DNA of 64,000 bases, taken from positions 1 through 64,000 of the forward strand of contig JAEZKU010000042.1 of the NCBI GenBank assembly GCA_023436065.1, given 5' to 3'. The position numbers and the translations under genes were made by a program. Positions 16,801-24,681 of the stretch are shown piece after piece (the first letter of the stretch is position 1; every line of letters begins with the position of its first letter). The notes below the pieces were generated by a model that did no database searches, had not been told where the DNA came from, and was given only the letters and a program-made list of their open reading frames with translations. This DNA is from Bacillota bacterium (lineage in GTDB: Bacteria > Bacillota > Clostridia > Lachnospirales > Lachnospiraceae).

Positions 16801-18030
16801 TTATTCCGTGATCAGAGTTACTGCCTGAGCTACAGCGGATGATGCCACGGTAACCGTACCGGTAACCTTGGTATATCCCTTAAGAGTAACCGCATAAGGA
16901 TATGTACCGGCTCTAAGGTTAAATACAGCCTGACCAGATGCATTGGTCTTAATATTGGATCCATTAACATTCACTCTTGCGTCAGCAATTGCAGCTGGAG
17001 TCTCTGCATTATCCTTTACTGTAAAAGTAACAGCCTGAGTGGTAACGGGCGTAGCCGGTTCAAGATAAGCAAACGGACATCCAACGCGATCCTCGTCGAT
17101 ACGAGTTGCAGGATTAGGCAGCGCCCAACCAAGACGGAACACAACACGTAAAGCAATCATGTCCTGCTGAGCAAGATTGTAAACGATCTCCTTAGTCGTA
17201 GGATCCTGGATAACACCCTCTGTTAGGATTTTAACCGTGATGTCCTGGCGAATTGCGTATACAGCCTTAGAGAAATCACCCACAATCATCTGAGCAATAT
17301 TGCTGTTAAATGATCCGTTATCAGGGAAGTACATCGGAGCACCGTCAAGAGCGTACTGAGTAGCCCCTTGCATAACCTTATTAAACAGCGGCTGACCGGA
17401 ATCATCACGAAGCCCACGAAGTTTAGCCTTCATGTTGGTGGATGCGATTACTCCGGAAACAGAATAACCATCATCTTCAACCTTTGCAAACACACCGTTT
17501 TCAGCAAGGATCTTATCATAATAATCCGGAGAAGCTCCCAGGGCAACATTGTTACCAGACTGTCTAGCTAGAGTGATGATATCATTCTGCCATTCGGACG
17601 GACGATTTTCTCCAAAGATTACAGCAGAGTCAACACGCTGACCGATAGCTTCGATGACACGAGGAGTAACCTCACCCATGATGTCAAACTCTGCATCGTC
17701 AAGAACTGCTTCCGGGATAGGTACGATTACTGCCAACTCTGCAGCTGTCAAATAAACATTGTCCCATGCCTGTCTGGATGTCTGTTTCATGCCGGTATCT
17801 CCATTGACCCAGTAGGCCGTAGGAAGGAAGTCAAGCACTCTGATTCTGGTCTGCTTAGATGTCATATTGGGAAGCTTCTTGGCCATTGCCATAAATACGG
17901 ATGATTTAGGAGCATCCTGAGCAATCGCATCAACGATCTGCTCTCTGATAATAGCTTCGGCATCCGCTCTGTTTACGATACTGGTTGCGAACTTCTGTAA
18001 GTTCATTGCAATTTTTCTAACTCTGTTCAT
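16801..18030 (-). CDS. Major capsid protein with Prp-type N-terminal motif and C-terminal Ig-like domain
   Basis: 409 residues. The HK97-like middle is recognisable (PTAYWVNGDTGMKQTSRQAW, VIVPIPEAVLDDAEFDIMGE). A C-terminal ~80-residue beta domain (FTVKDNAETPAAIADARVNV) resembles carboxypeptidase-regulatory/Big folds and is probably exposed on the shell. The first 15 residues end in MNLQKFA, closely matching the motif (NLQxFA) cut by Prp-family proteases in L27 and some phage capsids, so mature capsid may begin at Thr16. GAGGTAATTT precedes the ATG, supporting the longer N-terminus. A Prp homologue is encoded two genes upstream. Confidence 0.88.
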   Translation of the reverse strand: MNRVRKIAMNLQKFATSIVNRADAEAIIREQIVDAIAQDAPKSSVFMAMAKKLPNMTSKQTRIRVLDFLPTAYWVNGDTGMKQTSRQAWDNVYLTAAELAVIVPIPEAVLDDAEFDIMGEVTPRVIEAIGQRVDSAVIFGENRPSEWQNDIITLARQSGNNVALGASPDYYDKILAENGVFAKVEDDGYSVSGVIASTNMKAKLRGLRDDSGQPLFNKVMQGATQYALDGAPMYFPDNGSFNSNIAQMIVGDFSKAVYAIRQDITVKILTEGVIQDPTTKEIVYNLAQQDMIALRVVFRLGWALPNPATRIDEDRVGCPFAYLEPATPVTTQAVTFTVKDNAETPAAIADARVNVNGSNIKTNASGQAVFNLRAGTYPYAVTLKGYTKVTGTVTVASSAVAQAVTLITE

Positions 18031-18051
18031 AAATTACCTCATTCTTTCATA

Positions 18052-18582
18052 TTATTCCGACTTAAACAGTGACCGGAAGGCTTCATTTGCAGCAGCCTTC
18101 TTGTCCGTGTTGTCGGTGGTTGTTTGGTTGCCGGTTACTACCTTCGGAGTGGCTTTAGATTCCTCAAAAAGGTAACCGTTATCTTTTTTAATTGCTTCAA
18201 GAGCAGCCGTGATGTCGGTATCCTGGTTCTTAGACTTCTTGAGGTTGTCTATGTCCAGGAGGGCCATAACAGCTTTGGCATTCTTCGGCTTAAGAGACGA
18301 GATCTTGCCTTCGAGAGCTGATGTAAACTGCATGTCTGCAATTTTACTCTCATAGGTTGACTTGGTATTATTAATCTCGTTTGTAAGGGTTGTAACTTTA
18401 TCTTTGAGATCCTTTACATCAACCCCATCAAATTCCTTTAACTTATTCTCCAAGTCTGTGAGCTGTGTTTTATACGTGTTTGCAACTCCTTGCTCACGAG
18501 TAATATCCTTACCGTTCTCTTCCATGATCTGATCAACCTGTTCTTTGGTTAATCCCATATCTTCCAAAAACTTTCTTCTCAT
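18052..18582 (-). CDS. Capsid scaffold protein
   Basis: A 176-residue, strongly charged helical protein (TYKTQLTDLENKLKEFDGVDV, then coiled coil), located just before the major capsid gene. This fits phage scaffold proteins that fill the procapsid. Unlike the capsid protein it has no NLQxFA-like motif at its N-terminus. Confidence 0.8.
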   Translation of the reverse strand: MRRKFLEDMGLTKEQVDQIMEENGKDITREQGVANTYKTQLTDLENKLKEFDGVDVKDLKDKVTTLTNEINNTKSTYESKIADMQFTSALEGKISSLKPKNAKAVMALLDIDNLKKSKNQDTDITAALEAIKKDNGYLFEESKATPKVVTGNQTTTDNTDKKAAANEAFRSLFKSE

Positions 18583-18727
18583 AATTCATCCTCCATTACG
18601 CTTTTTACGGGTTAGCACCCGGGATAATAGTTTTACGTCATTTCGGACATAAGAAAAAGCCGCATTTCTGCGACCTTAACTGCATAAAAATAAGACGTTA
18701 ACGCACGTCTCAAGCGAGATTAATGGA
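18583..18727 (-). terminator. Three hairpins between prp and scaffold genes
   Basis: Read leftward: AGACG/CGTCT followed by TATTTTTAT; GTCGCA/TGCGGC with a GAAA loop followed by TTTTTC; CGGGT/ACCCG with a 4-base loop followed by TAAAAAG. Together they look like tandem weak terminators or processing signals inside the head operon. The scaffold ribosome binding site (GGAGGATG) follows. No coding region is seen. Confidence 0.55.
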
Positions 18728-19045
18728 TCACCGCCTCTCTATGTAAGACACATTATCCGGATACTGCTCAGCAATACTTTTATATCCGATTCGTGCGGCC
18801 CTTAATAATGTTTCTGCAACTGCATCCGATTCTGATGCTATGCAATATTGTGTACTGCCATCTATACATTCCTTTATTTCTACACCTGCACCACTAAGCT
18901 CCCCGATCGAATTAATCGTATTGATAGTCAATGTAGATACTGCAGCGCAAACAATATCACGTCCAGGAATAGAGTAATTCGCATGCCCTTCAACTTGAAA
19001 TCCGATCAGGCTGCCTTCATCATATAATTCTGTTATTTGTGTCAT
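18728..19045 (-). CDS. prp: Prp-family cysteine protease (phage-encoded)
   Basis: A 105-residue protein with the Prp signature: GHANY (His21), then GRDIVCAAVS (Asp30, Cys33). These are the His/Cys catalytic pair of the ribosomal-processing cysteine protease that trims L27 in Firmicutes and can cut phage capsid and scaffold proteins. The usual length is ~105-110. ATG 19045 follows GGAGG. Located in the head cluster next to scaffold and capsid, so a prohead-maturation role is likely; cutting host L27 is also possible. Hairpins lie on both sides. Confidence 0.85.
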   Translation of the reverse strand: MTQITELYDEGSLIGFQVEGHANYSIPGRDIVCAAVSTLTINTINSIGELSGAGVEIKECIDGSTQYCIASESDAVAETLLRAARIGYKSIAEQYPDNVSYIERR

Positions 19046-19069
19046 GCTATCCTCCAAAAGGGTATAAAA

Positions 19070-19099
19070 ATACCACCTACCAAAATGATAGATGGTATT
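19070..19099 (-). terminator. Hairpin before prp
   Basis: ATACCA-rich arms (ATACCATCTATC / GTAGGTGGTAT) form an imperfect stem. Read leftward it is followed by TTTTTATACC. It lies between the small acidic gene and prp. Confidence 0.6.
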
Positions 19100-19278
19100 T
19101 ATTCTTCCACTACTTCAAACATACTTTTTGGATATAGGTAACCTTGTAATTCTTCGTCTTCATCATAACCTTCTTCATCAATTACCCTATAACAATCGTG
19201 CTCTTCTCCAATGCATTCATAAACTTTGCCGTTTATCATTACTACTGGATTGCTTTCCCCTAGGAATTTAACCTTCAT
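19099..19278 (-). CDS. Small acidic phage protein
   Basis: A 59-residue reading frame beginning MKVKFLGESNPVVMINGKVYE, with a dense acidic stretch (IDEEGYDEDEELQG). It overlaps the end of the minor head gene by 11 bases. Such short, SH3-like acidic proteins are common beside minor head genes in clostridial phages; function unknown. Confidence 0.6.
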   Translation of the reverse strand: MKVKFLGESNPVVMINGKVYECIGEEHDCYRVIDEEGYDEDEELQGYLYPKSMFEVVEE

Positions 19279-20785
19279 CGAAATACCTCTTTACTTTCAT
19301 ATCAACTCTGCCTGTGTCTATGGTTTCATACCAGTGTAGCTCAGCATGCCTATCCCTGCCCTTTTCATCGATAACATACCCATCACCGCGAACCTTTTTC
19401 CATTCACCTGCAGCTACATTGTATCGCATTTCCAAGTTCTTGGCAACTCGAATTTCTTTATTAGTGCCCTTTCCAGCGAAGGTATAGACCTTGGTAATCT
19501 TAGTTCCTTCTACTAATTTAGAAATTGTGCCATCAGGAAGCCTAACCTTATAATTTTTAGCGGCAGCTCCAACACTTTTATGTATACTGATATCTCTCTG
19601 CTTAATCACAGTCGGAACTTTGCCGGATACAACTCTTCCAAGACCATCCATGTAAATACGTTCTTTTTGCTGAGGCAAATTCATCTTTTCAGAGAACATT
19701 TTATATTGCTGCATAGTTCCCTGATACCTGGCTTTTGCATTGATGATCTCTTCCGGAATTGCATCTCCACTCTCCAGAAGCTTGATTTTTTGCCGCTGGG
19801 CCCTCATGAGTGTTTCAAGCTGTCTCTGCCTCTGAGTGGCTTCATAAGCTGTGTATTCCTTGCCCATGTATTCTCTTGGCTTATTCTCCCTGGCATTCAT
19901 CTCCTGGAGTTGTTCATCAGTATAAGTCCTTTCGGAAACTCCTTCAATGAATGGATAATAGCTGTGGTAGCAGTTCCACCCCATGAGTCCGGGACCAGTA
20001 CCCAGTCCGCAGATGTCAACCAGCTGCTTTTTGGTGTATACTCTTCCTTGCCATTCAGCGTGAGAAGGTCTTGCACCGGAATGATATGACACCTCGAATT
20101 TATCAGTTCCAAGCTCTTTAGCGTTGGTCTCATTGATATGTGATGTTACCTGTGTTATTCCGGTCATTAAAGCTCTTCGAGCCGCCACCTCAACACGGTT
20201 TGTCCATCCAGATGCATAATCAACTGTTCTGAGCCCGCTCTTGGTCATTTCGGAGACAACCTTTTTTAGTGTACTGTTATAGTCAAACGTACCGTTCGCG
20301 ACCTCTAAGACTGCCGTATCAAGAGTTTTCTGCAGATATTCAGATAATGGGGTGAATATCATCTTCCCCTGCATTTCAACCGCAAACCCGAGCGTCTGAG
20401 TGATATTGACCATCTCATTCCTGGTCTGTTGGATAACTGATCCGATCAGCAGCTGTAGCTCTTGGTTGTCCTTAAATTGGGTAAATGGCTTCCCAACAGC
20501 CTTGTAAAGCTTCTCGTCATGGCTGTAACCGGCTTCAATGACTTTCTCGTACAAATTATCAATCTCACCATCAGATAGCTTTAAATACTGTTGTATCTGC
20601 TGCTTTATGTACTCAGAACTTTTGCCTATTTGCACCAATCGGTGGATCTGCCAATCAGCCGATCGGGTGATCTCATCATTGATCCGAATCCGTCGAACGA
20701 TATCCTCCATGATACGAATTTCCATTTCAGACATGCGCTTCTCAATAGGCAGAGGCATTGCTTCAAGTTCGTTTGGCTTAAACAT
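19268..20785 (-). CDS. Minor head protein (Phage_min_cap2) with extra C-terminal domain
   Basis: 505 residues. The central block, VSYHSGARPSHAEWQGRVYT then GPGLMGWNCYHSYYPF, is the Phage_min_cap2/SPP1 gp7-like head morphogenesis core. After a charged helical region (QRQRQLETLMRAQRQK) comes a separate ~110-residue C-terminal domain with KVYTFAGKGTNKEIRVAKNL and RHAELHWYE. The family is known for variable, sometimes toxin-like C-terminal domains attached to MuF-type head proteins, so this end may be an ejected effector. That is inference: I cannot assign the fold. Confidence 0.8.
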   Translation of the reverse strand: MFKPNELEAMPLPIEKRMSEMEIRIMEDIVRRIRINDEITRSADWQIHRLVQIGKSSEYIKQQIQQYLKLSDGEIDNLYEKVIEAGYSHDEKLYKAVGKPFTQFKDNQELQLLIGSVIQQTRNEMVNITQTLGFAVEMQGKMIFTPLSEYLQKTLDTAVLEVANGTFDYNSTLKKVVSEMTKSGLRTVDYASGWTNRVEVAARRALMTGITQVTSHINETNAKELGTDKFEVSYHSGARPSHAEWQGRVYTKKQLVDICGLGTGPGLMGWNCYHSYYPFIEGVSERTYTDEQLQEMNARENKPREYMGKEYTAYEATQRQRQLETLMRAQRQKIKLLESGDAIPEEIINAKARYQGTMQQYKMFSEKMNLPQQKERIYMDGLGRVVSGKVPTVIKQRDISIHKSVGAAAKNYKVRLPDGTISKLVEGTKITKVYTFAGKGTNKEIRVAKNLEMRYNVAAGEWKKVRGDGYVIDEKGRDRHAELHWYETIDTGRVDMKVKRYFDEG

Positions 20786-20813
20786 TACTAATCACCTTCC
20801 ATTTCAATCCCTC

Positions 20814-22184
20814 CTATGGAATAACCTCCGCCGGTTCATTCACCATCGACTTAGCAGTTTCCTCATCTTCTCCATACCATTTCATTCGGTATTCCCATAG
20901 CTGCATAGCTCCGATTGCAACATCGCGTAAATCTTGCTGTCTTTCAAGCTCATTATCCGTGATAATGCTATCATCCCAGTCAAATGAGACTTTGTAATCG
21001 CCCTCAGAAGCTAAGTTTTCAGCGCTTATCCAGTAGTCAATTGCATCTATCAGATCGGTCAGTGCTCTCTGTAGTGCCTGTTGGATATCGGATACAGTGG
21101 AGTACGAACGCTGCTTACTTGATCTGATTTCCTCCGCTGTTTTTTCAACGTCCTGGACATCTGATAATGTACCGTATGCTAATCCGCTATCAAATTCAAT
21201 TCCGCGAAGTAACTGGTTGTAACCGTGATAATATGACTCATCTCGGATATCGGGGCTAAAGGTGTCCATGAATGGTTTATCTGCAGCACCGGTGTTATAT
21301 TCAACTGTCCTGTATAACCGTTCTCTCCCGCCCGGGTACTCAAACTTGTCATTTGTCTTGTCGTATTTTAACAGTGACGAGGCAAGATGTACCGCAGTCT
21401 CCTTGCTATCATATTCCCAGTCGATTTGATTGAACCGTTTATCAGCAAGTTTAATTTTCCTTGATGCCCTACTAAACACCGAAACCCCAAGAGGGCTGTC
21501 TGGATCAACATTGTTAGCAAGAGGCACCCTAAAGAATCCTATAGTGAGCTTTTTAGCGCCCTGTAGAAGTCCGGAAGGCTCAATATCTTCCCAGTGCTTT
21601 ACGGATTTAAGAGATACCTCACTGCCAAGAGTAGTACCGGTCTTACTCAGGTAAGCAAAGTTATAAACCATTACCCCCTTATCAGCGAGAGAGTGCAGTT
21701 CCACTCTGGTGTAGATCTCCTTACCTCGGGTGTACTGCTCTGTAAATGCACACTGAGTTATATTACCGTTACTATCAAAGGTAATTGGGTAAAAGCTGTC
21801 AGCTGCATTGTACTGGATGGCGATTGTTCCATTGGATGGATAAGGCTTAAAGACCATACTACCTTTAGCACATCCATATTCCACCTGTTTACGGAGTCCT
21901 GTTAAGACCTTTTGGTATATCTCATTGATATAATTAGCCCTATCAGATCCTGTGACCTCTGACTTAAGTTCCAACGTGACCAGCCTTGCGATCTCAGCTG
22001 CAATCGACGCCGGGATACCAGCTGACTCCTGACCGTTAGTAAGCCATGGAGCACGATTGCAATACATGAGATCCCATAACTCAATTGCATGCTGCATCAC
22101 TGTAGATACATTAATACCATCGAGCTTTAAGCTCTTCTCAGCTACTAACTTATTTAAGCATTCAACCATTTTACTGTATTTCAT
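20814..22184 (-). CDS. Portal protein
   Basis: 456 residues with the SPP1 gp6/A118-type portal pattern: AELWDLMYC-like start (AIELWDLMYCNRAPW), a middle PLGVSVFSRASRKIKLADKR, and the helical C-terminus QRALTDLIDAIDYWISAENL. It forms the dodecameric DNA gate at the head vertex. It lies between the large terminase and the minor head gene, the standard order. Confidence 0.88.
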   Translation of the reverse strand: MKYSKMVECLNKLVAEKSLKLDGINVSTVMQHAIELWDLMYCNRAPWLTNGQESAGIPASIAAEIARLVTLELKSEVTGSDRANYINEIYQKVLTGLRKQVEYGCAKGSMVFKPYPSNGTIAIQYNAADSFYPITFDSNGNITQCAFTEQYTRGKEIYTRVELHSLADKGVMVYNFAYLSKTGTTLGSEVSLKSVKHWEDIEPSGLLQGAKKLTIGFFRVPLANNVDPDSPLGVSVFSRASRKIKLADKRFNQIDWEYDSKETAVHLASSLLKYDKTNDKFEYPGGRERLYRTVEYNTGAADKPFMDTFSPDIRDESYYHGYNQLLRGIEFDSGLAYGTLSDVQDVEKTAEEIRSSKQRSYSTVSDIQQALQRALTDLIDAIDYWISAENLASEGDYKVSFDWDDSIITDNELERQQDLRDVAIGAMQLWEYRMKWYGEDEETAKSMVNEPAEVIP

Positions 22185-22194
22185 CTTCTCACCT

Positions 22195-23448
22195 CTATTC
22201 GTACCGGATAAACCGGCTTATATCTCGTTCAAATGTGTACTCGAACGCATCCAGACTATCAATATCACTGGTACCATCATCGAGCCGTTCATCTTCTGTC
22301 AGGTTCTTCTCATTCCACAGGGCTGTTGTCATCGCATCTTCTAATGATTTACACTGATCCTGCATATAAAAAAAGCGCCCTTGGCTAAGCATGCGCTGAG
22401 TAAATCTTATTCTATCGTTAATAGTGGTTTTTAAGGCATTCTCAATTCGTAACCATCCTAGACCGCCTTTTCTGGCTGCGGTTCTGAGTCCGGCAATCAA
22501 TGTCTGCTCTGCACTATCGCAATATACATGAGTGATAAATCCGTATAGATTAACAATCTTAAGGCAAAAGTCCACGAATAGCTGTCCAAGCTTGTCTGGA
22601 TCAATGCTACCGTCTTTGCTCATATGTCGTTCGCTGGCCAGTGGAATAATATTCTGATACCCTCTGGTGTAGGCCGTGGCTGCGAATGCATGGCCGGACC
22701 CTGATCCACCAAAGTCAACACCGATATTGATCTCCATGATGTTCTTTGGCTTTTCCGTGATCGCATACGGGTTCTTTCCATCACTGGATACAGCATCACA
22801 CATCAGTCGGTATATAGACCCTTCGGCCGCTACCCATAACCCTCGAATGTAACGATCATAAAGGACGGTACCTTTATACTCCTTACATAACTCCTCTACA
22901 AACTTTGGATCCAGGAATGGGTTATCAAATATAGTATATCGCTGACAATAGATATCAACATCACTATCTATAAACTTCTTAAACCAATGTTGCGGAGCTC
23001 CTGGGTTGCAGGCACCATCAAAACAGGAGTATGGTTTATCGAGACGTGATTTAAGCATATCAAATACACCTGGGCTCCAGTCGGTTATCTCGTCGCCATA
23101 ACAATACTTTATCGATGATCCTCGGATTTTTGATACCTGGCTGATCTTCTCGGCTCCCAGACAATATACTTCCTCGCCAAACATCTTGCATTTGTTTTCC
23201 GAGTTGATATCTCCGACAAGCTTCGGCCCCCAGATCTGCTGCAATGGTTCCACTACATTTCGCATGAGAGTACCCTTTGATACACCGAGTAGTACGGTTA
23301 ATCCCGGCTCACCTATCCGGCTTCGGATCCTCTTTGGTATAACAAAATAGTCCATGTAGGTCTTTCCGGATCTGGTTGCACCTACTTTAATATTCCAGCG
23401 GTGGTTAGCATTTTCAAAGAATTCTTGCTGTTTCTGTGAGAAGGGCAT
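22195..23448 (-). CDS. terL: Terminase large subunit
   Basis: 417 residues. The ATPase domain carries the Walker A GATRSGKT at about residues 23-30 and a Walker B/acidic motif YCYGDEIT. The nuclease domain has NIGVDFGGSGSGHAF and HVYCDSAEQ. This is the PBSX-type large terminase that packages the genome. It abuts the small subunit gene and the portal gene. Confidence 0.93.
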   Translation of the reverse strand: MPFSQKQQEFFENANHRWNIKVGATRSGKTYMDYFVIPKRIRSRIGEPGLTVLLGVSKGTLMRNVVEPLQQIWGPKLVGDINSENKCKMFGEEVYCLGAEKISQVSKIRGSSIKYCYGDEITDWSPGVFDMLKSRLDKPYSCFDGACNPGAPQHWFKKFIDSDVDIYCQRYTIFDNPFLDPKFVEELCKEYKGTVLYDRYIRGLWVAAEGSIYRLMCDAVSSDGKNPYAITEKPKNIMEINIGVDFGGSGSGHAFAATAYTRGYQNIIPLASERHMSKDGSIDPDKLGQLFVDFCLKIVNLYGFITHVYCDSAEQTLIAGLRTAARKGGLGWLRIENALKTTINDRIRFTQRMLSQGRFFYMQDQCKSLEDAMTTALWNEKNLTEDERLDDGTSDIDSLDAFEYTFERDISRFIRYE

Positions 23449-24168
23449 CTATATCACCCCTTTAATCTCAGAAAGGACTTGATCCAGTTTACTGAGTTCT
23501 TCCAAATTGTCGGTACCGGATAACTTCTCGGTCTGTACCTTCAGTAATTTGATGCGCTGCTTCTGTTCCTCTGTAGCCATCTCCCAGTTATTATGCAGCA
23601 TCTCATCATATTGCTTGATAAGTGCTCTTAATTCCGATTGAGCTCTTGCCTGGGCCTGCATGAACTTAGATTGCTTATCAATTGCAGTCTGTACCAGGAA
23701 ATCCTCACCGATAATCTTACCTTTTTTGAAACCGGATTTAATTACTGTGATATCCTGGCTATCCTTCACATAAGAAATCCGTTGAGCTCTTACTATGGCA
23801 GCATACGCAATCTGTATCTGGTGCCATAGCAGATCCAACGGATCCGCGTTCGATATTGCATCGAATATCTCTTTTGTTTCTTCTGGGAGGTACTTGGAGA
23901 AGAACCCATACTTCTCAGCATTCTTATTCTCTGGAGGAGCGCCGCCATCATTGCCGAGAGCGTTCTTGTTCCCTGGCTGACCGCCTCTATGCCTTTCCGA
24001 ACGTTCGCTTTTCTTATCCGAGCGTTCGCTATCCCATTTATGTGTACTCTTCCACCGGCGAACCGTGCCTTCCGGAAGATTTAATTGATTAGCTATTTCA
24101 ATTAATTTCTTTCCGGATCGGAAAAGCTTTAATGCTTCATCGTATCTCTGATCAGGCGCTCTGGCCAT
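23449..24168 (-). CDS. terS: Terminase small subunit
   Basis: About 239 residues. The N-terminal helix-turn-helix (MARAPDQRYDEALKLFRSG, then IANQLNLPEGTVRRWKSTH) would bind the packaging site, and GGQPGNKNALGNDGGAPPEN is a linker typical of PBSX-type small terminases. The C-terminal helices are for oligomerisation. The start at 24168 follows AGGTGG. First gene of the late block in reading direction. Confidence 0.88.
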   Translation of the reverse strand: MARAPDQRYDEALKLFRSGKKLIEIANQLNLPEGTVRRWKSTHKWDSERSDKKSERSERHRGGQPGNKNALGNDGGAPPENKNAEKYGFFSKYLPEETKEIFDAISNADPLDLLWHQIQIAYAAIVRAQRISYVKDSQDITVIKSGFKKGKIIGEDFLVQTAIDKQSKFMQAQARAQSELRALIKQYDEMLHNNWEMATEEQKQRIKLLKVQTEKLSGTDNLEELSKLDQVLSEIKGVI

Positions 24169-24204
24169 GCATCCCACCTCTCAATCGTGTTGTTTTGGCA
24201 GAAG

Positions 24205-24240
24205 AAAAAGCAGGAATCAATTAACTGACTTCTGCTTTTC
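24205..24240. terminator. Terminator-like hairpin upstream of terminase genes
   Basis: AAAAGCAG and CTGCTTTT arms around an 18-base loop, with A/T-rich tails on both sides, so it may work in either direction. Confidence 0.6.
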
Positions 24241-24275
24241 TTGTTTAATATATCATTCTATTATTAATACCTTCA

Positions 24276-24312
24276 GCTTACCTCTTTCACAGTGTTTGTG
24301 TCAGAGGTAAGC
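24276..24312. repeat. 10-bp inverted repeat downstream of a small reading frame
   Basis: GCTTACCTCT and AGAGGTAAGC are exact reverse complements separated by 17 bases. There is no T-run on either side. It lies 30 bases after the small reading frame at 24342-24431 and may stabilise its RNA. Confidence 0.6.
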
Positions 24313-24341
24313 CTCAAGTATGCAGTTTACTTAGTTATATC

Positions 24342-24431
24342 TTACCGCTTAATCTTGCTTATCGTATAAATCTTTAGTATTGATAATGCTTCATAGGTTA
24401 GTAAAAATAGTAAAATCGTTGAAATGCACAT
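24342..24431 (-). CDS. 29-residue hydrophobic peptide, possible type I toxin
   Basis: A short frame with a strong ribosome binding site (CGGAGGA, 7 bases before ATG). The product is one hydrophobic segment (STILLFLLTYEALSIL) followed by a basic end (SKIKR), the shape of holin-like type I toxins of Firmicutes. It sits in a 500-base stretch with no other gene, between the terminase genes and the DprA-like gene, next to a strong inverted repeat. No antisense RNA promoter was identified. The rest of 24178-24681 holds hairpins and A/T-rich DNA only. Confidence 0.45.
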   Translation of the reverse strand: MCISTILLFLLTYEALSILKIYTISKIKR

Positions 24432-24650
24432 GAAAATATCCTCCGAATTTTATTATAATTAATAATATTCAGAGCAAGCCGTATTAATACGCATTACTTT
24501 CACTTATATAATTGTATGTATCAGAGAGATATTATATGTTCAATACTTCTTACTTTTAAATAAAGCAGCGTAATTATAGGATAAAGTTAAAATACCTAAT
24601 CCTATTATCAAAGATGTTGTTTATCATGTTGCATATTTCTTATTATTAAA

Positions 24651-24676
24651 ATAAGCATCCCGACGGATGCTTATTA
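24651..24676 (-). terminator. Terminator after the DprA-like gene
   Basis: AATAAGCATCC and GGATGCTTATT form an 11-bp perfect stem with loop CGAC. Read leftward it is followed by TTAATAATAAG. It closes the PRTase-DprA operon. Confidence 0.8.
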
Positions 24677-24681
24677 AGACA

